A stretch of DNA of 64,000 bases from Arthrobacter gandavensis (GTDB lineage Bacteria > Actinomycetota > Actinomycetes > Actinomycetales > Micrococcaceae): NCBI RefSeq assembly GCF_009192735.1, contig NZ_VTFU01000002.1, positions 124,001-188,000 of the forward strand, read 5' to 3'. The notes beneath the pieces are model-generated. The model saw only the letters and a program-made list of their open reading frames with translations. It was not told the DNA's origin and did not search any database. A program made the translations under genes and the position numbers. Every line of letters begins with the position of its first letter. The first letter of the stretch is position 1. Positions 16,347 through 25,754 of this stretch are shown piece by piece.

Positions 16347-19300
16347 ATGGCACTGACTATTTCCTACCCCGCCCAGCTGCCCGTTTCGGAGCGCCGCGAA
16401 GACATCATGGCGGCCATTGCCGCCAACCAGGTGACGATCATCGCGGGCGAAACCGGTTCCGGCAAAACCACCCAGATCCCCAAGATGTGCCTGGAACTCG
16501 GGCTGGCGGAGAAGGGCCTGATCGGCCACACCCAGCCGCGGCGGCTGGCCGCCCGCACGGTGGCCGAGCGCATCGCGGAGGAGCTCGACGTCGAGCTCGG
16601 CGCGGAGGTGGGCTACCAGGTGCGCTTCACCGGCGAAACCAGCCGGCAGACCAAGGTCAAGCTCATGACGGACGGCATCCTGCTGGCCGAAATCCAGCAC
16701 GACCGCAAGCTGAAGAAATACAGCACCATCATCATTGATGAAGCCCATGAGCGCAGCCTGAACATCGACTTCATCCTGGGCTACCTGCGCAGGCTCCTGC
16801 CGGAACGGCCGGACCTGAAGGTCATCATCACCTCGGCCACCATTGATCCGGAACGCTTTGCCGAGCACTTTGCGGCCGACGGCAAGCCGGCGCCCATCAT
16901 CGAAGTTTCCGGGCGGACCTTCCCCGTGGAGATCCGTTACCGCCCGCTCAACCAGCCGGCGGACGGCGGATCGGACGACGAAGACGTCGACGATGAGCTG
17001 GAAGAAGACCGCGACCCGGTGGACGCCGTCTGCGACGCCGTCGAGGAACTCTCCCGCGAAGCCCCCGGAGACATCCTGATCTTCTTCTCCGGCGAGCGCG
17101 AAATCCGCGACGCCGCCGATGCCCTGCGCTCCTCGGTGCAGCGCGTGCCCCGCCTGGCGAACACGGAGATCCTGCCGCTGTACGCCCGGCTCTCCCTGGC
17201 GGACCAGCACAAGGTCTTCCACCCCGGCAAGCACCGGCGGATTATCCTGGCCACCAACGTTGCCGAGACCTCGCTGACCGTGCCGGGGATCAAATACGTC
17301 ATCGACACCGGCACCGCGCGCATCTCCCGGTACTCGCACCGGACCAAAGTCCAGCGGCTGCCCATCGAGCGCATTTCCCAGGCCTCCGCCAACCAGCGTT
17401 CGGGCCGGTGCGGCCGTGTTTCGGACGGCATTGCCATCCGCCTGTATTCGCAGGAGGACTTTGAGTCACGCCCGGAGTTCACGGACCCCGAAATCCTGCG
17501 CACGAACCTTGCGGCGGTCATCCTGCAGATGGCTGCCATGGGCGTGGCCAAGGGGCCCAAGGACGTGGCGGACTTCCCGTTTGTCCAGCCGCCGGATTCC
17601 AAGGCCATCAACGACGGCGCCACCCTGCTCAAGGAACTCGGCGCCCTGCAGCCGGCCGGCGGCATCACGCCGGTGGGCCGCAAGCTGTCCCAGCTGCCGG
17701 TTGACCCCCGGCTGGGCCGGATGATCGTGGAGGCCGGTGCCCGCGGCTGCGCCAAGGAAGTCATGGTGCTTACCGCTGCCCTGACCATCCAGGATCCGCG
17801 CGAGCGCCCCTCGAAGGACGACGCCGCACGCGCCCAGAAGGCCGCTGAACTGCACAAGCGCTTCGTGGATGAAAACTCTGACTTCACCGGCTATCTTAAC
17901 CTGTGGCGTTACGTGCAGGAGAAGCAAAAGGAACTCTCGTCGTCGGCCTTCCGCAGGCTGTGCAAAAACGAGTTCCTGAACTACCTGCGCATCCGCGAGT
18001 GGCAGGATCTGTTTACCCAGCTGCGTCAGATCGCCAAGCCGCTGGGCATCACGCTCACGCCGGGGCCGGTGGACCCGGTGGCGCATGACAAAGAGATCCA
18101 CATGAGCCTCCTCGCCGGCCTGCTCAGCCACATCGGTCTGTACGACCAGCGCAAGCGGGAGTACTCCGGTGCCCGGGGCACCCGGTTTGCGGTCTTCCCC
18201 GGCTCCGCCCTGTTCAAGAAGACACCGGATTGGGTGATGGCCGCCGAACTGGTGGAAACGTCCCGGCTCTGGGCGAGGGTGGCCGCGAAATTTGATCCGC
18301 TGTGGGTGGAGGAAGTGGCTCCCCACCTGATCAAGCGCAGTTACAGCGAGCCGCACTGGTCCAAGAGCCGCGGCTCGGTGATGGCCTACGAAAAGGTCAC
18401 GCTCTACGGTGTGCCGGTCATTCCCCAGCGCAGCATCAACTACGGCCGGGTGGACCCGGAACTGTCCCGGGAAATGTTCATCCGGCATGCCCTGGTGGAG
18501 GGCGACTGGCGCACCCACCACAAGTTCTTCCACCGCAACCAGGCGCTGCTGGCCGAAGTGGAGGAGCTGGAGAACCGGGTTCGCCGCCGGGGCCTGCGGG
18601 TGGACGACGAGACGCTCTTCGAGTTCTACGACGAGCGCGTCGGCAAAGACGTGGTTTCGGAACGGCACTTCGACAAGTGGTGGAAGAGCGCCCGGCACGA
18701 GAATCCGACCCTGCTGGACTTCGACCCCGAGGCCCTGCGCACCGACGACGCCTCCGGGCTGGATGAAAACGACTTCCCGAAGAGTTTCCACTACAGCGAC
18801 TTTGACCTGCCGCTGACCTACGAGTTCTCCCCCGGCATAGCCGGAGCGGGCGACGGCGTGAGCGTCGAGGTGCCCGTGCTCTTCCTGAACCAGCTGGATC
18901 CCGAGCCGTTCAAGTGGCAGATTCCGGGCCTGCGGGCCGAACTGATCACCGCGCTGATCAAGTCGCTGCCCAAGGCCATCCGGAAGAATTTCATTCCGGC
19001 CCCTGATGTGGCACGGGCCGCCGCTGCGGCGCTGGCCGCTGACTTCGACCCCGCGAAGGACGCGCTGGAGCCTTCCCTGGAACTGGCCCTGCGCCGGCTC
19101 AAGGGACACATCATTCCGCCCGGTTCCTGGAACTGGGACGCTGTGCCCGAACATCTGCGGATGAGCTTCTGCGTGGTGGATGGATCCGGAAAGGTCCTGG
19201 ACGAAGGCAAGGACCTGGGCGCGCTGCAGGAGTCCCTGGCTCCGGCCACCCGCCGTGCCATTGCCGACTCGCTCGGTGCCACCCCCAAAACCGTGACGCC

Positions 19301-20261
19301 CAAGGCCGGACGGAAAGGCAAGGGATCCCCCGGAAATCCCGCGCCGGCCGGCGCGGAGTCCGGCCTGCCCGCCGGATCCGGACCATCGCTCGCGGAACAG
19401 ACCGGGCTGACCGAGTGGACCGTGGGCACCATCGACAGGCAGGTGCAGCGGCTGGTTGCCGGGCACATGGTCACCGGCTACCCGGCGCTGGTTGATGAAG
19501 GCAAGACGGCGGGGCTGCGGATGTTCCAGAATGCCGGCGAGCAGGCAGCCGCCATGCGCGGCGGCGTCATCCGTCTGCTGGTGCTCCGCGTGCCCAGCCC
19601 GGCCAAGTACGTCCTGGAACACCTGAGCAATGCCGAAAAACTGACCTTCAGCCAGAATCCGCACGGTTCCGTCGCCGCCCTGATCGAGGACTGCACGCTG
19701 GCCGCCGTGGACAAGCTGACCCCCGAGGCCCTGCCATGGAACCGCGCCGACTTCGACGAACTGTACGAAAAGGTGCGGGCTGAGCTGATCGACACCGTCT
19801 TCACCGTGACCGCCACGGTGGAGAAGATCCTCTCCAGCACCCGCCGCATCACCAAGGCGCTGAAGGGCACACAGTCCCTGGCCCTGATCAGCGCCCTGAA
19901 CGACATCCGCGCCCAGCTGGATTCGCTCGTGTACCCGGGGTTTGTCGCCCGCACCGGTTACGCGCAGCTGACCCACCTGCCGCGTTACCTGTCGGGCATT
20001 GAACGCCGCTTGGAAAAGCTGCCCACCAACGTCCAGCGTGATGCGCAGCAGATGGCCGTGGTGCAGGCGCTGGAGGATGACTACGACGACGCCGTCGCGG
20101 CCCTGCTGCCCGGCGCCGGCACACCTCCGGCGCTGACCGAGGTCCGCTGGATGATCGAGGAACTGCGGATCAGCTTTTTCGCGCAGGAACTCGGCACGGT
20201 CCGTTCAGTATCCGAAAAGCGCATCCGCACTGCCCTGAACGCCGCGCTCGCTCCGGCCTAA
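16347..20261 (+). CDS. hrpA: ATP-dependent RNA helicase HrpA
   Basis: DEAH-box helicase of 1304 residues, the usual HrpA length, implicated in mRNA processing and translation quality control. Motif I is GETGSGKTTQ (about 34-43), Ia is HTQPRRLAART, motif II is DEAHERS (about 131), motif III is ITSATIDPERF, motif V is LATNVAETSLTVPGI, and motif VI is QRSGRCGRV. The HA2, OB and the long DUF3418 C-terminal domain typical of HrpA follow. A low-complexity Lys/Gly/Pro/Ala linker near 980-1010 joins C-terminal parts. The ATG has GGAAG five bases upstream. TAGACT overlapping the preceding stop codon may be its -10 element. Confidence 0.95.
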   Translation: MALTISYPAQLPVSERREDIMAAIAANQVTIIAGETGSGKTTQIPKMCLELGLAEKGLIGHTQPRRLAARTVAERIAEELDVELGAEVGYQVRFTGETSRQTKVKLMTDGILLAEIQHDRKLKKYSTIIIDEAHERSLNIDFILGYLRRLLPERPDLKVIITSATIDPERFAEHFAADGKPAPIIEVSGRTFPVEIRYRPLNQPADGGSDDEDVDDELEEDRDPVDAVCDAVEELSREAPGDILIFFSGEREIRDAADALRSSVQRVPRLANTEILPLYARLSLADQHKVFHPGKHRRIILATNVAETSLTVPGIKYVIDTGTARISRYSHRTKVQRLPIERISQASANQRSGRCGRVSDGIAIRLYSQEDFESRPEFTDPEILRTNLAAVILQMAAMGVAKGPKDVADFPFVQPPDSKAINDGATLLKELGALQPAGGITPVGRKLSQLPVDPRLGRMIVEAGARGCAKEVMVLTAALTIQDPRERPSKDDAARAQKAAELHKRFVDENSDFTGYLNLWRYVQEKQKELSSSAFRRLCKNEFLNYLRIREWQDLFTQLRQIAKPLGITLTPGPVDPVAHDKEIHMSLLAGLLSHIGLYDQRKREYSGARGTRFAVFPGSALFKKTPDWVMAAELVETSRLWARVAAKFDPLWVEEVAPHLIKRSYSEPHWSKSRGSVMAYEKVTLYGVPVIPQRSINYGRVDPELSREMFIRHALVEGDWRTHHKFFHRNQALLAEVEELENRVRRRGLRVDDETLFEFYDERVGKDVVSERHFDKWWKSARHENPTLLDFDPEALRTDDASGLDENDFPKSFHYSDFDLPLTYEFSPGIAGAGDGVSVEVPVLFLNQLDPEPFKWQIPGLRAELITALIKSLPKAIRKNFIPAPDVARAAAAALAADFDPAKDALEPSLELALRRLKGHIIPPGSWNWDAVPEHLRMSFCVVDGSGKVLDEGKDLGALQESLAPATRRAIADSLGATPKTVTPKAGRKGKGSPGNPAPAGAESGLPAGSGPSLAEQTGLTEWTVGTIDRQVQRLVAGHMVTGYPALVDEGKTAGLRMFQNAGEQAAAMRGGVIRLLVLRVPSPAKYVLEHLSNAEKLTFSQNPHGSVAALIEDCTLAAVDKLTPEALPWNRADFDELYEKVRAELIDTVFTVTATVEKILSSTRRITKALKGTQSLALISALNDIRAQLDSLVYPGFVARTGYAQLTHLPRYLSGIERRLEKLPTNVQRDAQQMAVVQALEDDYDDAVAALLPGAGTPPALTEVRWMIEELRISFFAQELGTVRSVSEKRIRTALNAALAPA

Positions 20262-20293
20262 CGCCGGAGCGGGCGGGCAGTGTGCGCAGCCGG

Positions 20294-20722
20294 TTACTGT
20301 TCCGGGACGAAGGCCCCGTGTCCGGCGGCCCGCAGGGCTTCCCGGAGCTTTTGGGCATTGGCTTCCATGCGTTCGGGATCCGGGTCGGACTCCGCGCGGC
20401 TGAAGTCGAAGTCCTGCAGGGAATTCGTCGGCCACACATGCAGGTGAAGATGGTCGACCTCGAAGCCGGCGATACTCAGCCCTGCCCGGTCAGAGCCGAA
20501 CGCCGACACTTGCGCCTGGCCGATGGCGTGGGCCACTGACGTCAGCTTCTGGACCAGTTCCGCGGGGGCCTCGGTCCATTTGTCGACCTCCTGCCGGGGC
20601 ACCACCAGGGTGTGCCCGTCGCTGAGCGGTCCAATGCTCAGGAACGCCACCACGTCATCGTCCTTCCACACGAAACGGCCGGGAATTTCGCCGTTGATGA
20701 TCTTGGTGAAGAGGGTGGGCAT
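20294..20722 (-). CDS. HIT-family nucleotide hydrolase/transferase
   Basis: Histidine-triad protein of 142 residues that hydrolyses phosphoramidate or nucleotidyl bonds. The triad HLHLHV is at about 91-96 and the N-terminal FTKIINGEIPGRFVWKDD block is standard. The start ATG at 20722 has AAGGAG seven bases upstream on the minus strand and gives normal length. It is convergent with hrpA, with only 32 bases between the stop codons and no clear terminator hairpin. Confidence 0.93.
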   Translation of the reverse strand: MPTLFTKIINGEIPGRFVWKDDDVVAFLSIGPLSDGHTLVVPRQEVDKWTEAPAELVQKLTSVAHAIGQAQVSAFGSDRAGLSIAGFEVDHLHLHVWPTNSLQDFDFSRAESDPDPERMEANAQKLREALRAAGHGAFVPEQ

Positions 20723-20839
20723 GGTTGCTCCTTCTGGGGATTGGGCAGTGGCTGGGGAAGGGCCGGATGCCTGGGCATCATGGGGGACCTGCAGGTGCAG
20801 GGGCGGGGGTACGGGACGGCCTCTCATCATGAAACGACG

Positions 20840-21712
20840 CTATCGCCTTTGCCCGGTTCCCGGCCATTCGCCCGGTTTCGCTCCCACCGCAACCGGGGAA
20901 CCTTTAGTAGCCGACCACTGCGACCAGGACCCCGGATAGAGGGCTGCCCGGTAGCCGGCGCGCTCCAGGGCGGCCACATCGTGGGCGGCGGAAACTCCGG
21001 AACCGCAGTAGACGGCCACCGGTTGGTCTCCGCGTACTCCGAGCGCCTCGAAGGAGGCACGGAGTTCTTCCGGGGATCGGAACGTTCCTTCGGCGCTCAG
21101 GTTGTCCGCTGCCGGTGCGTTCACCGCCCCGGGGATATGGCCCGCCAGCGGATCCACGGGTTCCCGGTCGCCGCGGTACCGTTCCTTGGCCCGCGCGTCG
21201 AGCAGTTTCCCGCCGGCCACGACGGCGGGGACATCCCACATGTGGACCACCGGCATTTTTCCCCATGACAGCTCCACGTCGCCGGGCGTCGGCTCCACCG
21301 GGCCGCCTTCCAGTGCCAGCCCTGCGCGGTGCCACGCCACGACGCCGCCGTCCAGCAGGTACACGGAGTCCAGCCCGGCATGCCGCAGCAGCCACCAGGC
21401 ACGGGCGGCGGAAGTGCCGCCCACGGCGTCGTAAGCCACCACCGTGTCGCCGCTGTTGATTCCCCAGCGTCTGGCCGCTGCGGCAAAGTCCTGCGGATCC
21501 GGCAGGGGGTGCCGGCCTTCGCTTCCCTTGCCGGCCGGCGCGGCCAGCTCGGTTTCCAGATCCACGTACACGGCGCCGGGAAGGTGGCCGCGCTGGTACT
21601 GCTTGTGACCGTCGGTGCTGCCCAGTGCCCACCGCACGTCCAGCAGGACCACCGGGTCCCCGGAGGCGAGCATTTCCTGCAGTTGGCCGACGTCTATGAC
21701 GGGCCCGCTCAT
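20840..21712 (-). CDS. sseA: Sulfurtransferase (thiosulfate/3-mercaptopyruvate type)
   Basis: Two-rhodanese-domain protein of 290 residues. The inactive N-terminal domain has VVLLDVRWALGSTDGHKQYQ and GHLPGAVYVDLETEL; the C-terminal domain has the catalytic loop AVYCGSGVSA with Cys236. A CGSGV(S/T)A loop is usual for 3-mercaptopyruvate sulfurtransferases. It transfers a sulfane sulfur to thiols or cyanide. Its start overlaps the stop of the metallo-hydrolase gene by four bases, so the two are coupled. Confidence 0.9.
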   Translation of the reverse strand: MSGPVIDVGQLQEMLASGDPVVLLDVRWALGSTDGHKQYQRGHLPGAVYVDLETELAAPAGKGSEGRHPLPDPQDFAAAARRWGINSGDTVVAYDAVGGTSAARAWWLLRHAGLDSVYLLDGGVVAWHRAGLALEGGPVEPTPGDVELSWGKMPVVHMWDVPAVVAGGKLLDARAKERYRGDREPVDPLAGHIPGAVNAPAADNLSAEGTFRSPEELRASFEALGVRGDQPVAVYCGSGVSAAHDVAALERAGYRAALYPGSWSQWSATKGSPVAVGAKPGEWPGTGQRR

Positions 21713-22386
21713 ATCTGCACCGAGTCACCGGCGGAGAGGTGCTGGTACACCGTCCCGTACAGTTCTCCGAAGCGTTCGACGTGGCTTTCGGCGACGTTCA
21801 GGCCGCGTTCGTTCAGCAGGGCGTCGTGAATGGGGTAGGCGCGCTCGGCGCCGCAGGCGATGACGAAGTCAACAACTTCCCCCACCTTGGACCACGGCGC
21901 GTGGATCGGCACCAGCAGGGTTTTCGCCTTCAGGCCGTGGGGCACCACAAACGAGTCCCCCGGGTGGTAGAGCGTCCCCTCGATCAGATAGCCGATGTTG
22001 GCCACCAGCGGCACCAGCGGGTGGATCAGGGCGTGCTGTCCGCCGAAGGCCTGCACCGTGAAACCCGCCGCGGTGAAGGTACTGTCCGGTTCCACGTCGA
22101 GGATCCGTCCGGCAACCCCTGCGCCCGCTTCACCGCCGCCTTCGGCAGCGGAGCGCAGGTCGGCGGCCAGTTTCGCCGGCGCGTACAGCACCAGGGAAGT
22201 ATTTGCCCTGAGCTGGGCCAGGACCGGGCCGCGGTCGAGATGGTCTGCGTGTTCGTGGGTGACCAGGACGGCTTGTGCTCCGTCCAGTGCTTCCTCCACT
22301 TCCGAAAACGAACCGGGATCCAGCACCAGGACGTTGCCGCCGCGCTCCAGGCGCACACAGGAATGGGTGTACTTGGTCAGTTTCAT
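21709..22386 (-). CDS. MBL-fold metal-dependent hydrolase (UlaG-like)
   Basis: Metallo-beta-lactamase-fold protein of 225 residues. KLTKYTHSCVRLE begins the fold and LVTHEHADHLD carries the metal motif HxHxDH. IHALIHPLVPLVANIGYLIE-like text continues with the later His ligand and HPGDSF. The ATG at 22386 was chosen because it is immediately before the fold; an upstream in-frame extension is GC-rich and not family-like. The substrate is unknown. It heads a two-gene operon with the sulfurtransferase, which suggests, but does not show, a role in sulfur metabolism. It is divergent from zur. Confidence 0.85.
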   Translation of the reverse strand: MKLTKYTHSCVRLERGGNVLVLDPGSFSEVEEALDGAQAVLVTHEHADHLDRGPVLAQLRANTSLVLYAPAKLAADLRSAAEGGGEAGAGVAGRILDVEPDSTFTAAGFTVQAFGGQHALIHPLVPLVANIGYLIEGTLYHPGDSFVVPHGLKAKTLLVPIHAPWSKVGEVVDFVIACGAERAYPIHDALLNERGLNVAESHVERFGELYGTVYQHLSAGDSVQI

Positions 22387-22539
22387 ACGGGCCACAGTAC
22401 CCCGCTGCTCCCCCGGCCGGACCCGAACGCGCCGGATGGCCGCAGCCCCGGCATCAGTGCGCCCGGGGGCCGTTCCGCGTCCAGTGCGATAATCTGGAAG
22501 CTGCGTTCCAACAGGCATCACCGTTTCCAAGGAGTGAGC

Positions 22540-22962
22540 ATGTCATCCGAGACGTCCCAGCCCGCCAAGCGGAGCCCGGAACGGGTCACGCGGCAGCGCC
22601 TGGCCGTGGGGCGCACCCTGGATGAGCTGGACGACTTCATCAGCACCCAGGAGCTCTATCGCCTGCTCCACGAGCGCGGAGACAGCGTCTCCCTGGCCAC
22701 GACCTACCGCATCCTGCAGTCCATGGCGGAAGAAAACCAGGTGGATGTGCTCCGCAACGGCGACGGCGAGGCGCTGTACCGCCGCTGCGCCGTCGAGCAC
22801 CACCACCATCACCTGGTCTGCCGCAACTGCGGCAAGGCGGTGGAGGTGGAGGCCCCGGCCGTCGAGGCGTGGGCTGCCGGCCTCGGGGCCCAGTACGGGT
22901 TCACCGATGTGGCCCATACTGTGGAAATCTTCGGGCTGTGCCCGGAGTGCAGCGCCTCCTGA
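22540..22962 (+). CDS. zur: Zinc uptake regulator Zur (Fur family)
   Basis: Zinc-responsive repressor of 140 residues. The winged helix is TQELYRLLHERGDSVSLATT followed by YRILQSM. The dimerisation domain has EHHHHHLVCRNCG and the C-terminal LCPEC: two CxxC pairs, which hold the structural zinc in Zur proteins, plus a histidine-rich regulatory site. AAGGAG lies seven bases before the ATG. It is convergent with znuBCA, whose promoter region has a Zur-like palindrome, so Zur (rather than Fur or PerR) is well supported by context. Confidence 0.9.
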   Translation: MSSETSQPAKRSPERVTRQRLAVGRTLDELDDFISTQELYRLLHERGDSVSLATTYRILQSMAEENQVDVLRNGDGEALYRRCAVEHHHHHLVCRNCGKAVEVEAPAVEAWAAGLGAQYGFTDVAHTVEIFGLCPECSAS

Positions 22963-22990
22963 AAACACACCCGGGGGCCGCCGCGCCCTG

Positions 22991-23866
22991 CTAAGCGGTT
23001 GTGGCCTGCCCCCGCCGGACCCGTCCCCTGGTGCGGCTGCGCTTGATCAGCCGGCACACCACGTAGATCAGGAACGAAATAGTGGTGACGTACGGGCTGA
23101 TCGATATCCGTCCGCCCAGTGCCAGCAGGATGCCGCCCACCGAGGAAGCCACCGCAAACAGCACGCTGAGCAGCACCACCAGCCGCGGGGATGACGTCAC
23201 CAGCAGCGCCGCAGCCGAAGGCGTAATCAGCAGCGACAGCACCAGCAGGGCGCCAACCACCTGGATGGACAGTGCCACCGACAGTCCCAGCAGGACCATG
23301 AAGACAATGGACAGCACGCGCACGGGAACTCCGCGTGCTTCGGCCAGTTCGGGATCTGCGCTGGCAAAGGTCAGCGGCCGCCAGATCAGGACAAGCCCGG
23401 CAACGACGACGACGGCGGTGCCGGCGAGCAGGTTCAGCTGCACCGTGTCCACGGCGACGATCTGCCCGGTGAGCAGGCCAAACTTGTTGGCCGAGCGGCC
23501 TTCGTAGAGTCCCAGGAACAGGATGCCCAGGCCAAGGCCGAAGGGCATGATGACGCCGGTGACCGAGTTTCGGTCGCGGGCCTTGAGCCCCATCACCGCA
23601 AGCAGCACAGCCGCGGCGACGGACCCGATCAGGGATCCAAGGACCACATTGGCGCCAATCAGCAGCGCAAAAGCGGCACCGGCAAAGGACAGTTCGGCAA
23701 TCCCGTGCACGGCGAACGCCAGGTCGCGCATCAGGACGAAGGTCCCGATCAGTCCGCCAACCAGCCCGAGGATTGCGGCGGCCCACAGGGAGTTGGCGAC
23801 AAGCGGCAGCAGCTGCCCGTAATCGCTGAAATTGAAGACGGCGGAGAAGAAATCACGCAGGTCCAT
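22991..23866 (-). CDS. znuB: Zinc ABC transporter permease ZnuB
   Basis: Membrane subunit of the zinc importer, 291 residues with about eight or nine hydrophobic helices of the ABC-3 family. FVLMRDLAFAVHGIAELSFA near residues 40-60 and VVGALLVLSLLITPSAAALL are the family landmarks. The ATG at 23866 overlaps the znuC end by 14 bases; a longer upstream frame exists but lacks family similarity. The C terminus is strongly basic (RLIKRSRTRGRVRRGQ). Confidence 0.92.
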   Translation of the reverse strand: MDLRDFFSAVFNFSDYGQLLPLVANSLWAAAILGLVGGLIGTFVLMRDLAFAVHGIAELSFAGAAFALLIGANVVLGSLIGSVAAAVLLAVMGLKARDRNSVTGVIMPFGLGLGILFLGLYEGRSANKFGLLTGQIVAVDTVQLNLLAGTAVVVVAGLVLIWRPLTFASADPELAEARGVPVRVLSIVFMVLLGLSVALSIQVVGALLVLSLLITPSAAALLVTSSPRLVVLLSVLFAVASSVGGILLALGGRISISPYVTTISFLIYVVCRLIKRSRTRGRVRRGQATTA

Positions 23867-24668
23867 GCTCGTCCTCGCTCTCTCCATGCACGTGGGTGGT
23901 GGCGTCGGGGATGCCGAGGACAACGATGCGGCCGTGGCTGCGGAGAACTTCGACCCGGCTGCCGTACATTTCCGACAAGACGTCGGAGCGGAGCACTTCC
24001 GAGGGCGTGCCGGTGCGGAAGGTGCCGCCGGCCAGGTACAGGACCCGGTCCACGTAGTCGATGACGGGGTTGATCTCGTGGGTCACAAACACCACCGCCG
24101 AGCCCTCTTCGTGGCAGCGGCGGTCAATCAGGGCGCTGATGGCCTGCTGGTGGTGAAGGTCCAGGGACAGCAGCGGCTCGTCGCAGAGCAGCAGGTCCGG
24201 ATCCGTGGCCAGCGCCTGGGCAGCGCGCAGCCGCTGCACCTCGCCGCCCGAGAGCAGGCCGACGGGTTCGTTGGCGTACCGGGTGGCGCCCACCTGTTCC
24301 AGCAGCTGGTCCACGCGGCGCCGCACGGGGGTGCGGTTCAGCCGCAGCCCCCACTTGTTGCCGTCCACGCCCAGCCCCACGAGGTCGCGGGCCCGCAGCG
24401 GAGTTCCCGGACCGAAGGCCTTCTGCTGCGGAATGTAGCCAATGTCGCGGCTGCCGCGCCGGGCAGGGTGCCCGTTGATTTCCACGGTGCCGTTCGTCAG
24501 CTCCTGCAGTCCGAGCAGGACTTTGAGGAAGCTGGTTTTACCGGATCCATTCGGCCCCAGGACCGCAAGGAATTCGCCGGCCCGGATATCAAGGTCCAGG
24601 CCGTCCCAGAGAGTGCGCTGCCCGAAGGTCAGCCCAGCGTTCCGCAGCCGGACTACTTGACCGCTCAC
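23853..24668 (-). CDS. znuC: Zinc ABC transporter ATP-binding protein ZnuC
   Basis: ATPase of the zinc importer, 271 residues. Walker A is GPNGSGKTS (38-46), the signature is LLSGGEVQRLRAAQAL, Walker B is LLLCDEPLLSLD and the H-loop is VFVTHEINPV. The C-terminal tail is rich in His, Asp and Glu (HVHGESEDEHG), as in some ZnuC proteins. Its start overlaps the znuA stop by four bases. Confidence 0.94.
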   Translation of the reverse strand: MSGQVVRLRNAGLTFGQRTLWDGLDLDIRAGEFLAVLGPNGSGKTSFLKVLLGLQELTNGTVEINGHPARRGSRDIGYIPQQKAFGPGTPLRARDLVGLGVDGNKWGLRLNRTPVRRRVDQLLEQVGATRYANEPVGLLSGGEVQRLRAAQALATDPDLLLCDEPLLSLDLHHQQAISALIDRRCHEEGSAVVFVTHEINPVIDYVDRVLYLAGGTFRTGTPSEVLRSDVLSEMYGSRVEVLRSHGRIVVLGIPDATTHVHGESEDEHGPA

Positions 24669-25666
24669 CGCAGCACGTCGTCGATGGCGGCCACGTTCGC
24701 CCCCATCCAGGTGAGGTAATCCTGGCCATCGGGAAGGGTTTCAGAGAAGTCCAGGACCGGGACTCCGGCATCCTCGGCAGTGGCCCGCACGGCATCGGTC
24801 TGTGACGTCGCGGTTTGGGTGTTGAATGCCAGGAAGGCGACCGAACGGGTGCTCAGCAGGTCCTGCATCTCCTTCAGGGCTGCCGGAGGAACATCGGAAC
24901 CTTCCTCGACGGCGGACGTGAAGGCAGAGGGGGTGACGTTGTGCAGGCCCGCGGCTTCCAGGAGATATTCCGGAACGGGTTCGGTGACGGCCACGTCGCG
25001 GCCGTCGGCTGCAGCCTTGTCTTCGGCCAGATCCGCGGTGAGCTCTTCGATGCCGCTGTTAAAGGAGGCGGCGTTCGCCCGGAACTGGTCGGCGTTAGCG
25101 GTGTCCAGGGTGGCCAGGCGTTCCGCCGCGGCCTCGGCCAGAAGGCCCATGGCTTCGGGGCTGTACCACACGTGTTCATTGAAGGAGCCGTGGGCGTGCC
25201 CCTCGTGGCTGTGGGATTCGCCGTCGTGGGACTCGCCGTCGTGGGACTCGGCGTCGCCGCTGTGCTCGTCGTCGTTCTCGAGGCCGAAGATTTCCACCGC
25301 GTTGAGGACATCGGCGCTGTCAATGCCGGCCTCGTCCACGAGCTGTTCCATGAAGGTGTCGTATCCCCCACCGTTCAGGACCACGAGGTCCGCGCCGCTG
25401 ACGGCCAGCTTGTCGCGCGCCGTGGCTTCATAGGAGTGCGGGTCCTGGCTCGGCCGGTCGATAACCGCGGTAACGGTAACGGCGTCCCCGCCCACTGTCT
25501 CCATGATGTTGCCGTACACGTTCGTGGACGTGACGATGTCCAGTGCACCGCCTCCCGCTTCGGAATCCGGGCTGGAGCCGGAACCTGTATTGCCCGTGCA
25601 TCCGGTCATGGCAAGGGCGCCGCCGGCCAGTAATACCCCGGCGAGGCGGAGGGAGATGCGTCGCAT
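24665..25666 (-). CDS. znuA: Zinc ABC transporter substrate-binding lipoprotein ZnuA
   Basis: Cell-surface zinc receptor of 333 residues (cluster A-I). The signal peptide ends at Cys23 (MTGC). The acidic, histidine-rich loop between the two lobes is long (residues about 130-160) and includes three pentapeptides D(A/G)ESH, then HSHEGHAHG. Further ligand blocks are NEHVWYSPEAM and later FTSAVEEGSDVPP. The His-rich loop marks zinc specificity. The gene heads the znuACB operon; a Zur-like palindrome lies 89-101 bases upstream. Confidence 0.93.
   Translation of the reverse strand: MRRISLRLAGVLLAGGALAMTGCTGNTGSGSSPDSEAGGGALDIVTSTNVYGNIMETVGGDAVTVTAVIDRPSQDPHSYEATARDKLAVSGADLVVLNGGGYDTFMEQLVDEAGIDSADVLNAVEIFGLENDDEHSGDAESHDGESHDGESHSHEGHAHGSFNEHVWYSPEAMGLLAEAAAERLATLDTANADQFRANAASFNSGIEELTADLAEDKAAADGRDVAVTEPVPEYLLEAAGLHNVTPSAFTSAVEEGSDVPPAALKEMQDLLSTRSVAFLAFNTQTATSQTDAVRATAEDAGVPVLDFSETLPDGQDYLTWMGANVAAIDDVLR
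25211..25255 (-). repeat. Three tandem 15-base repeats in the znuA His-rich loop
   Basis: The unit GTGGGACTCGCCGTC (plus strand) occurs three times with one mismatch each in two copies: 25211-25225, 25226-25240 and 25241-25255. On the coding strand it gives DAESH, DGESH, DGESH. In-frame units of this kind can change copy number and so alter the number of zinc-binding histidines. Confidence 0.9.
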
Positions 25667-25708
25667 AAGTTTTAGTGTCCCTGTTCCGGCGTTAGTTTGT
25701 GGTTTGTT

Positions 25709-25743
25709 GCTGATGGAGCTCCGCAGGGCGGAACTCCATCAGC
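25709..25743. terminator. Long hairpin between the CNNM gene and znuA, possible terminator
   Basis: Arms GCTGATGGAGCTCCGC (25709-25724) and GCGGAACTCCATCAGC (25728-25743) pair with one wobble around a three-base loop. Neither side has a T-run, so intrinsic termination is doubtful. It lies upstream of znuA, between it and the Zur-like palindrome, so it would be in the znuA leader if transcription starts near that site. Confidence 0.45.
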
Positions 25744-25754
25744 ATAACGTAAAC

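Noticed and set aside
17466-19976. An 836-codon open frame opposite hrpA
   Set aside because: It is an antisense frame kept open by the GC-rich codon pattern of hrpA. Its translation is low-complexity, Gly/Gln/His-rich, and shows no family motif.
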